Shown: one piece after another, positions 1 to 6,175 of the stretch | Position numbering within the stretch: position 1 is the first letter of the stretch | How the letters are laid out: every line of letters starts with the position of its first letter | From: an uncultured Clostridiaceae bacterium | GTDB taxonomy: Bacteria > Bacillota > Clostridia > TANB77 > CAG-508 | Direction: 5' to 3' | Assembly: GCA_958417695.1 (NCBI GenBank) | Contig: CATZDQ010000086.1 | Coordinates: 1-7,204 of the forward strand | DNA: 7,204 nucleotides | The notes under the pieces: generated by a model | Seen by the model: the letters and a program-made list of their open reading frames with translations, nothing else | Told to the model about the DNA's origin: nothing | The model's database searches: none | Program-made: the position numbers and the translations under genes

Positions 1-117
1 AACCCTGGAGGAGGACAATCAGGAGCAGGAGGAGCAGGCAACCCCGGAGGAGGACAATCAGGAGCAGGAGGAGCAGGCAACCCTGGAGGAGGACAATCAG
101 GAACAGGAGGAGCAGGC
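1..117 (+). repeat. In-frame tandem repeat, 39-bp unit, at least 3 copies
   Basis: Units lie at 1-39, 40-78 and 79-117, each encoding NPGGGQSGAGGAG. Unit 2 differs from unit 1 by a silent change at 45 (CCT to CCC). Unit 3 has one coding change at 103 (GCA to ACA, Ala to Thr). The array is cut by the window start, so the copy number is a minimum. Near-identity at the DNA level suggests recent expansion by slippage or unequal recombination. The unit is Gly/Ser/Gln/Pro-rich and probably forms a flexible linker. Confidence 0.93.
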
Positions 118-1029
118 AATACTAATGGGAAAAAGAAAAAATCTATTATAAGAGGAATTAAAGCTGTAGGAAGAAAACAGTTTTCTAGAAGACCTGGAAC
201 AGGTAGAAGAATATTAAGAGGAATAGCAGGAGGTATTGGAACAGGAGCAAAAACAGCTGTAAGAGCTGGAATAAGAACAGCAGGAGCTGTGGGTCTAGGT
301 GCAGTTGGAGCAGCAGGAGGAATTATAGCAGGTGCAATGACAGGACAAGGATTGGCTGGCGTACTTGCAGGAGCAGGTGCTGGAGCTAAAATGGGAGCTG
401 GATTAGGAGATCGTTTAGGCAGTGGTGTGGCTGATATAGGTGGTAAAGTAGTAAATAAAATTGGTACTGCAGCCAATGAGGGAAGAAAAGAATTCTTGCA
501 AGGATATAGAGGAGAAAAAATTGACACAAGTAAAAAAGATGTAAAAGACTTTATGGACAATAAAGATAACTGGGAATACTATAGGCAAAAAACAAAGAAA
601 GCAGATGGTACTTTTGCTTCTGGAAAAGAAGTTAGAGAAGAAATGAAAAAAGCAGAAGAATATGTAAAGAAGGGATTTAAAAATCCAGAAGAAATACAAA
701 AAGTACAAAGAGCAGAAAATTTTGGAGTAACACCGCAAGAATCAGCACGTGCAGCAGCCTTAGCTAAAAAATATGATATTACTAGAGATAGATTGAATGA
801 TAAAAATGTAGGAGATACAACAGAAGCATTAAAACAAGATATCATGAAAGCAAATTCAGCAATTACAGAGCAAGAAGCAGCAAAGAAAGCTGCAAGGCAA
901 GTTGAAATTTGGAAAGCACAACAAGGAATGGCAGCATTCCAACAGGCAAGAACGACAAATACGAATACTAATGGTAGAGGAACAAGAAATCAATCTAAAC
1001 AGAAAAATAGAAAAAATGGTAGAAAATAA
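1..1029 (+). CDS. VirB6/TrbL-like conjugation channel protein, C-terminal part (5' end outside window)
   Basis: The frame is open from base 1 to the TAA at 1027-1029 (342 codons), with no start preceded by a convincing ribosome site, so the gene begins upstream. The GTG at 289 is internal and not a credible start. Order seen: three 13-residue Gly-rich repeats (codons 1-39), a strongly basic patch (codons 44-70, with KKKK, RR and RKQFSRR), a Gly/Ala stretch of glycine-zipper type (about codons 97-140), then a charged helical region and a basic Asn/Lys/Arg-rich end. There is no catalytic motif. Large polytopic VirB6/TrbL-type proteins of Gram-positive conjugation systems often end in a long Gly-rich and charged cytoplasmic or secreted tail, and the genes downstream fit that setting. 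The family call is inference, because the membrane-spanning core is not in view. A generic Gly-rich surface protein is the main alternative. Confidence 0.55.
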   Translation, partial: NPGGGQSGAGGAGNPGGGQSGAGGAGNPGGGQSGTGGAGNTNGKKKKSIIRGIKAVGRKQFSRRPGTGRRILRGIAGGIGTGAKTAVRAGIRTAGAVGLGAVGAAGGIIAGAMTGQGLAGVLAGAGAGAKMGAGLGDRLGSGVADIGGKVVNKIGTAANEGRKEFLQGYRGEKIDTSKKDVKDFMDNKDNWEYYRQKTKKADGTFASGKEVREEMKKAEEYVKKGFKNPEEIQKVQRAENFGVTPQESARAAALAKKYDITRDRLNDKNVGDTTEALKQDIMKANSAITEQEAAKKAARQVEIWKAQQGMAAFQQARTTNTNTNGRGTRNQSKQKNRKNGRK

Positions 1030-1044
1030 TAGGAGGTTACAGCA

Positions 1045-1980
1045 ATGAATAAATGGATTAGAATATTTAATCAAAATAGAAAAAATATTATAATAGGAGT
1101 CGTTGCTATAATTTTTCTTATTGTTTTAGTACAAATATTAAATCAATTAGTAGGAATGCAAAATAGAAACAATCAAAATAAAATAAATGAGCAAGTTGAA
1201 AATAAATTACCAACTACATCTATTATTACAGGAGAAACAGTAGATACAAAAATAACACAAGAAAATGTAAATACAATAGAAGAATTTATAAATTATTGTA
1301 ATCAACAAGAAGTAAGACAAGCATATGATATGCTAACAAATGATTGTAAAGAAGAACTTTTTCCAACAGAACAAGAATTTGTAAAGGGGTATTATAATTT
1401 GATATTTTCAGAAAAAAGAAGATATAGATTAGATAATTATAAAAATTCATCTACTAGTTATACTTATGAAGTAACTTTTTATACAGATATACTTTCAACG
1501 GGACAATTATCTCAAACAAATAGTTATACGGATTATATTAGTCTAAATAAAAATGCAAACGGAAAGATTAATATAAATAGTTTTATTAATCGAATAGAAA
1601 TGGAAAAGGAAAATGAGAGAGATGGAATTAAGGTTAAGGTATTAGGCAAAACAATATATAAAGATTATGAAAGTTATGAAATAGAAGTTGAGAATAATAC
1701 GGATAAAACTATTTTATTAGATACCAGACAAAAGAATAAAACTATTTATGCAATAGGGAGTGATAATGCTACTTACACGGCACTAAGAAATGAGATTCCA
1801 TCAAGTTGGTTTGAGTTAGATGCAAATCACAGTAGGACATATACAATAAAATTTAATAAAAGATATAATCCTTTGGTTAGAATTAAAGCAATAGTTTTCA
1901 CAGATATAATTGAAGATTATGAGCAATATAAATTAAATCCAGATAAGAGTAATAGGGTAAAAATACAAGTAGAATTCTAG
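1045..1980 (+). CDS. Membrane-anchored VirB8/TcpC-like (NTF2-fold) conjugation protein
   Basis: 311 residues. ATG at 1045 is preceded by AGGAGG at 1031-1036 with an 8-base gap, and lies 15 bases after the upstream stop. A short basic N-terminus is followed by one hydrophobic segment (about residues 15-32) and no second one, so the rest probably lies outside the membrane. Residues about 73-185 carry a pattern (IEEFINYCN, then AYDML at 93-97, then an aromatic/strand-rich half) that resembles NTF2-fold domains such as those of TcpC and VirB8, the scaffold proteins of conjugative secretion channels. Residues about 193-311 are strand-rich with alternating hydrophobics and look like a small immunoglobulin-like domain of the DUF4352 kind. 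Both domain calls rest on pattern reading, not a database match. The gene sits inside the putative transfer operon, between the Gly-rich channel-like protein and the cell-wall hydrolase, which supports a structural role at the channel. Confidence 0.55.
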   Translation: MNKWIRIFNQNRKNIIIGVVAIIFLIVLVQILNQLVGMQNRNNQNKINEQVENKLPTTSIITGETVDTKITQENVNTIEEFINYCNQQEVRQAYDMLTNDCKEELFPTEQEFVKGYYNLIFSEKRRYRLDNYKNSSTSYTYEVTFYTDILSTGQLSQTNSYTDYISLNKNANGKININSFINRIEMEKENERDGIKVKVLGKTIYKDYESYEIEVENNTDKTILLDTRQKNKTIYAIGSDNATYTALRNEIPSSWFELDANHSRTYTIKFNKRYNPLVRIKAIVFTDIIEDYEQYKLNPDKSNRVKIQVEF

Positions 1981-1984
1981 ATGT

Positions 1985-1990
1985 AGGTGG
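1985..1990 (+). promoter_or_regulatory. Ribosome binding site that fixes the start of the hydrolase gene at ATG 1996
   Basis: AGGTGG lies 5 bases before ATG 1996. The in-frame GTG codons at 1987 and 1990 fall inside this Shine-Dalgarno and have no site of their own, so they are unlikely starts. The ATG is therefore preferred, giving 908 rather than 911 residues. Confidence 0.75.
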
Positions 1991-1995
1991 TGAAT

Positions 1996-4722
1996 ATGGG
2001 GGTTATAAAAAAGGAGAAAGAATCATTTGTAAAAAAAGCAATTAAAAGAAAAATAAAATTGATATTAATATCAATAGCTTGTTTTGTATTAATGGTGGTT
2101 TCTGTAATAGGTGTTATAGACGCCGTTGTACAAAAAATGGAAGCGCTAGTAGATAATTTAGTATATAATGTAAAAAGTGGAGTAAATGTTATTGCTAAGT
2201 TATTAGGGAAAGATAACTGGATAGATTTATATCAAGAAATTGAATTTGAAGACTCTGTAACTGGAGAAAAGAAAAAGCAGACAATTGTAGACCAATACAT
2301 GCAAGAACTTTCAAATTTGGGTGTATCATTAAAAAGTTTAAAACTTTTAGGAGATGCTGATTATACAGATGAAGAAGCGTTACAAGAAAAAGAAAATAAA
2401 AAGCAGGTACAAAAATATATAGAGGAATTTATTAGAGCTGATATTATTTCACAAGAAATACATAAAACAGAAGGCACGACAAATATAGAAAGTTATCAAC
2501 ATGAAAATTTAGTAGATGGTGGTATATATGTATATAGGACTGTATCAGAAACAGACTATGATAAGATGAATGGAACTCCGTTTAGTGATGGAACAGGAGA
2601 ACAAAATACAGTAGTTTATCAAGGGAATATACAATATAAAAGAATGAAATATAAACCTTATGAAGAATTCGTAAAATATGGAGAAGAAATTAATATAACC
2701 AAAAAAAGAGCAGAAGAAATTAAAAATTGTTTTACTATAAATCAAGAAGGTTTATTACTATTCTATAATACAAAAATTGTAGAAACAAAGACGGAGGTTT
2801 GGAAAGGAGAGACAACTAACCAAGAGGAAATCACTTTATCATTGGCAGAACCAGTAGATTATAAAACAATGATTGCTCCATATGCTATGCCATATGAATT
2901 TCTAATTAATCTTTGTATGGTAACAGAAAATCCAGAGTTTGTATATCATGTAGCACAATTAGCTAGAGAAACAAAGATTAATTTAATGATACAAGATAAT
3001 GTAGTGCAAACATCAACAGAGAATGTCATAGAAGCAGATGCTAATATGTATTCTAAAACGGTTGCAATTGGTAATAGCAAAGATTCTGTAGATTGGAGTT
3101 TAAGTTCATCTAATCGAATGAAAGTATATTATAAATGGAAAAATGTTATAGAAGAAACATCAGAGGCTTTAATTACTAGGGTTAACTGTTGGTCGTACCA
3201 GTTACTATATCAGTATACAAATGTTATTACTGATGAAACAAAGGTAGATGGGCCAAAGACCGTAGCAAACAGACAATATGCAGAAGAGACAGAAGTACAT
3301 ACACATTATACTACAGGAGAAGTGGTATCTAATACATATAAGAAATTTGTGGCAGAAAATGGGCAACAGACAATAACAGAAAGAAAGATAACAAATGAAT
3401 ATAGACCAGCGTTAATTGTTGGTGATGTTACAGGGGAGACAAATGGATTAGGCCAGCGAAAATCTAGACAATTCTTAGGTTTGTTAAGAAATGATACAGG
3501 ACAGTGTCCGTATAACTGCTTTGACCAAAAAAGTCTTGCACAAGATTGTGCGAAAGAGGCAATATTCAATAAGAATGGAAAGAATGTTAGCTATCGTATT
3601 CCAAATACCCAAAATTATACAGAGGAACCATTGATAAAATTAAGAAGTGGAGAACAATTACTGTATGAATATTTACAAAGAGATTCAAAGAATGTTTTAG
3701 GAATAGAACAAGAAGATGGAAACAAAAGTACATATAATGAGAAAATGCAAGGACTAGTAGAGTATATACAATATTTATTAAAATTTCCTCAAAATGAACA
3801 AAGTTTAACAGATGAAGAACTAGATGATATGCTAGACGATTATGAAGAGGTAGAGGTAGACTATGATGATATTACTGTAGATGAGGATGAATTAGAGATT
3901 TTGTATAAAATATGTCAAGCTGAAGCAGGAGGAAGTACGGAAGTTGAGATTGGTCATGTGGCTAGTGTCATATTAAATAGAGTAAAGTTTTCTGGTTTCC
4001 CTAATAACATAAAAGATGTTGTATTTCAAAGAAAACAATTTGCACCTATTACAAATGGAAGCTATGATAGGGCCGTGCCATCTGAAAAAACAAAACGAGC
4101 AGTAGATACTATTTTAGCAAATGGAGATACAACAGGAGGTGCAATCTACTTTAGAACTAGAGCGTCTGCAGAGGCAGCAGGAATGCCATTAGACAAAAAT
4201 ACACAGTCACAGGGATTGATATTTCTTTTTGAAGATCCTAATACCCATGTATTTCATACAACAAAAGCAGCATTAGAAGAATTAAAATATGAAAATAATT
4301 ATGAAGATAAGATAAACTTAACAGAAAAGCAGAAGCAACTATTAGATATAGTAAATCAACTAGTAGTAAACGGTATAAACGAAAATACACCAGGATATTG
4401 CCAAAAATTTGTAAGATTAGTTTTTGAAAAAATGGGCATTTATGGACAAGCAGGGAGTGCTACAGAAGCTTCTAAAAAATGGAAAGTATCTACGGACTTA
4501 AGTCAAATTCCAATAGGTGCGACTATTTACGGGACATCTAGTTCAAAGGACGGACATGTAGGAATTTATATAGGAAATGGTAAAGTAATTAGTAATATAG
4601 GAAATAATCACAATTGTTCATATGGAGGATTAAAAGGAATAAAATGTGATGATTTGAATTATTGGTGCAGACAATATAAATATACTTGTTGGGGATGGCA
4701 AGGTGGTGTACCTTTAAACTAA
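1996..4722 (+). CDS. Membrane-anchored two-domain cell-wall hydrolase (SleB-type plus NlpC/P60-CHAP-like)
   Basis: 908 residues from ATG 1996. A lysine-rich N-terminus is followed by one membrane segment (about 20-41) and a long exported part. Residues about 48-600 have no fold I recognise; they contain a CPYNC motif (C504, C508). A very acidic linker (about 606-635) precedes a SleB/Hydrolase_2 domain (about 634-735) with typical marks: AEAGG holding the probable catalytic Glu643, ILNRV, FQRKQFAPI and GDTTGGAIYF. In SleB enzymes this domain cuts peptidoglycan glycan strands as a lytic transglycosylase. The C-terminal domain (about 785-908) has GYCQKFV (probable nucleophile Cys802) and DGHVGIYIGNGKV (His854), the cysteine peptidase/amidase layout of NlpC/P60 and CHAP families. 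Glycan- and peptide-cutting domains joined behind a membrane anchor parallel Tn916 Orf14 (CwlT) and related conjugation hydrolases, which open the wall for the transfer channel. The hydrolase call is firm; the conjugative role is inferred from neighbours. Confidence 0.85.
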   Translation: MGVIKKEKESFVKKAIKRKIKLILISIACFVLMVVSVIGVIDAVVQKMEALVDNLVYNVKSGVNVIAKLLGKDNWIDLYQEIEFEDSVTGEKKKQTIVDQYMQELSNLGVSLKSLKLLGDADYTDEEALQEKENKKQVQKYIEEFIRADIISQEIHKTEGTTNIESYQHENLVDGGIYVYRTVSETDYDKMNGTPFSDGTGEQNTVVYQGNIQYKRMKYKPYEEFVKYGEEINITKKRAEEIKNCFTINQEGLLLFYNTKIVETKTEVWKGETTNQEEITLSLAEPVDYKTMIAPYAMPYEFLINLCMVTENPEFVYHVAQLARETKINLMIQDNVVQTSTENVIEADANMYSKTVAIGNSKDSVDWSLSSSNRMKVYYKWKNVIEETSEALITRVNCWSYQLLYQYTNVITDETKVDGPKTVANRQYAEETEVHTHYTTGEVVSNTYKKFVAENGQQTITERKITNEYRPALIVGDVTGETNGLGQRKSRQFLGLLRNDTGQCPYNCFDQKSLAQDCAKEAIFNKNGKNVSYRIPNTQNYTEEPLIKLRSGEQLLYEYLQRDSKNVLGIEQEDGNKSTYNEKMQGLVEYIQYLLKFPQNEQSLTDEELDDMLDDYEEVEVDYDDITVDEDELEILYKICQAEAGGSTEVEIGHVASVILNRVKFSGFPNNIKDVVFQRKQFAPITNGSYDRAVPSEKTKRAVDTILANGDTTGGAIYFRTRASAEAAGMPLDKNTQSQGLIFLFEDPNTHVFHTTKAALEELKYENNYEDKINLTEKQKQLLDIVNQLVVNGINENTPGYCQKFVRLVFEKMGIYGQAGSATEASKKWKVSTDLSQIPIGATIYGTSSSKDGHVGIYIGNGKVISNIGNNHNCSYGGLKGIKCDDLNYWCRQYKYTCWGWQGGVPLN

Positions 4723-4735
4723 ATATAAAAATAGT

Positions 4736-4741
4736 AGGAGG
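4736..4741 (+). promoter_or_regulatory. Ribosome binding site selecting the GTG start at 4748
   Basis: A perfect AGGAGG sits 6 bases before GTG 4748. The ATG overlapping that position (4746-4748) is followed at once by TGA, so it cannot be the start. This supports a GTG start. Confidence 0.8.
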
Positions 4742-4747
4742 TATAAT

Positions 4748-6085
4748 GTGAAAAAGATGCAAATTGCTATTTTAACAGTTATAGGAATAATTGTTATTAT
4801 TCTAATAATATTAATAATTTTGCTAATGCAGATTAAAGAAAATACGACTGAAACAGGAGAAGAAGGAAAAGCAGAAACAGAAATATTAGATGGGACAAAA
4901 GTAGAACTTGTTCAAGAAAGAGAAGAATTTTATACTGTTAAATATATTTTAAACAAAATATTTACAAATATTAATTATATAGAAGCAAATGTCTCTACTT
5001 TAGGAATCATAGATGATACGGATAGTAAAAATATTATTAACGAATATACACAAATGGGAGTTTCTACTATAAGAAATTTATTAGATGAAAGCTATATGAA
5101 TGAAAAGAATGTGACAAATCAAGAAATAAAACAAGAATTTATACAATATAAGAATTCAGAATTTAGAATTAAAGAAATGTATGGCTTTTCACAAACAATA
5201 AGAAAGAAAATCTATTTTGTAGTAATTTTATTAGATAATCAGAGAGAAATAGAATTTATAGTGAAAACAGATTATATAAGTAATGCATTTTCTATCCTAC
5301 CACCTAGTTATATAGAGGAAAAGAAATATACACAAGTGGATATTAGTAAAATGGAGATTTATGATATTGCACTTAATAAAGATAATGAATTCCAAATAAA
5401 GAATCCTTCTGATAAGAATATGGCCCATAATTATTTAAATGATTATAAGAATTTATTACTTTACGATATTGAAACGGCATATCAATTATTAAATCAAGAG
5501 TATAAGAATATAAGATTTAAAGAGATAGAAAGTTTTATAGACTATGTAGAGAGAAATAAAAAGTTTATTGAGCAAATACAAATTAAAGCTTATTCAATAG
5601 AAAGAAAAGAAAATTTTACAGAATATATTTGCAAAGATCAGTATGATAATATTTATATTTTTAAAGAGAGAACACCAATGCAATATGAAGTGCAATTAGA
5701 TGATTATACCTTGGAAAACGAAGCATTTAATATTAGATATGAGACAGCATCGCATAAGGATAAAGGTATTTTAAATATTGACAAATTCTTCAAAATGATA
5801 AATATGACAGATTATAAGGCTGCTTATGCATTATTAGATGAAACATTTAAACTAAACAATTTTAAAGCAGAGGCAGAATTTGAAAGGTATATGCAATCTA
5901 ACATATTTAGGTATAATAAAGTAAGTTATCAGACATATTCAGACAAAATAACTGATTTATTAACTTTTAAACTAAAATTAACAGATGCAACAGGAGAAGA
6001 TAAAAAAGAAGTACAATTTAACGTAGTTATGAAATTAGGAGAAGGAACTGATTTTACTATGTCATTTGAAATTGTAAAAGAATAG
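4748..6085 (+). CDS. Membrane-anchored protein with apparent triple NTF2/VirB8-like repeats
   Basis: 445 residues, GTG start behind a perfect AGGAGG. One strongly hydrophobic Ile/Leu segment (about 6-27) is followed by a short Glu/Thr-rich linker, so the protein is probably anchored once with its bulk outside. Three successive regions share a helix-then-strands layout: about 55-185, 222-325 and 340-445. Repeats 2 and 3 share a clear signature: a Phe/Tyr-rich helix, AYQLL (244-248) or AYALL (359-363), then a Phe-rich helix ending in FIDYV or FERYM. The 1045-1980 protein shows the same signature (AYDML). Repeat 1 is more divergent. This resembles the NTF2-fold of VirB8/TcpC scaffold proteins; TcpC has two such domains. 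The gene is the last of the operon, 25 bases after the hydrolase and just before a terminator. I recognise no catalytic motif. The fold is inferred by eye; membership in the secretion complex rests on context. Confidence 0.5.
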   Translation: MKKMQIAILTVIGIIVIILIILIILLMQIKENTTETGEEGKAETEILDGTKVELVQEREEFYTVKYILNKIFTNINYIEANVSTLGIIDDTDSKNIINEYTQMGVSTIRNLLDESYMNEKNVTNQEIKQEFIQYKNSEFRIKEMYGFSQTIRKKIYFVVILLDNQREIEFIVKTDYISNAFSILPPSYIEEKKYTQVDISKMEIYDIALNKDNEFQIKNPSDKNMAHNYLNDYKNLLLYDIETAYQLLNQEYKNIRFKEIESFIDYVERNKKFIEQIQIKAYSIERKENFTEYICKDQYDNIYIFKERTPMQYEVQLDDYTLENEAFNIRYETASHKDKGILNIDKFFKMINMTDYKAAYALLDETFKLNNFKAEAEFERYMQSNIFRYNKVSYQTYSDKITDLLTFKLKLTDATGEDKKEVQFNVVMKLGEGTDFTMSFEIVKE

Positions 6086-6090
6086 AAATT

Positions 6091-6119
6091 AGAACTTGGA
6101 TTTTTTCCAAGTTCTTTTT
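6091..6119 (+). terminator. Rho-independent terminator ending the putative transfer operon
   Basis: A perfect 10-bp inverted repeat, AGAACTTGGA (6091-6100) and TCCAAGTTCT (6106-6115), encloses a TTTTT loop and runs into a T-tract at 6115-6119. It starts 5 bases after the TAG stop at 6083-6085. Nothing comparable lies between the four upstream genes, which supports their cotranscription. Confidence 0.92.
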
Positions 6120-6140
6120 CTAGAATTTTCAAAAAGAGTA

Positions 6141-6149
6141 TGTTATAAT
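6141..6149 (+). promoter_or_regulatory. Extended -10 promoter for the downstream gene
   Basis: TG-T-TATAAT (6141-6149) is a perfect extended -10 element of the main vegetative sigma factor type. It lies just after the terminator and 26 bases before the ATG at 6176. The -35 region at the usual 17-base spacing (TAGAAT, 6121-6126) matches the consensus at only 3 of 6 positions, which fits a promoter that depends on the TG extension. Transcription would start near 6156, leaving a leader of about 20 bases that contains only the ribosome site. Confidence 0.72.
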
Positions 6150-6175
6150 AAACGAAAAAATAAATAGGTGATAGC

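Noticed and set aside
1..117. CRISPR-like or non-coding direct repeats
   Set aside because: Units are contiguous with no spacers, a multiple of three in length, in frame, and continue into a coding sequence.
289..291. GTG 289 as the start of the first gene
   Set aside because: The frame is open all the way to base 1 with strong coding character and Gly-rich repeats, and no Shine-Dalgarno precedes the GTG. The gene is 5'-truncated by the window.
415..1074. Open frames on the minus strand at 415-738, 579-845 and 856-1074, and similar ones at 2545-2745, 3306-3569, 5929-6264 and 6577-6786
   Set aside because: They are antisense to well-supported genes, rich in Phe, Ser, Ile and Cys as expected from complementing A-rich coding DNA, and no ribosome sites support them.
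1987..1992. GTG 1987 or 1990 as the start of the hydrolase gene
   Set aside because: Both lie inside the Shine-Dalgarno that serves ATG 1996.
1996..4722. Phage endolysin/tail lysin or sporulation SleB
   Set aside because: A spore SleB is short with a signal peptide and peptidoglycan-binding domain, and no phage structural genes flank this one. The N-terminal anchor, the large extra region and the NTF2-like neighbours fit a transfer hydrolase better. A phage role is not fully excluded.
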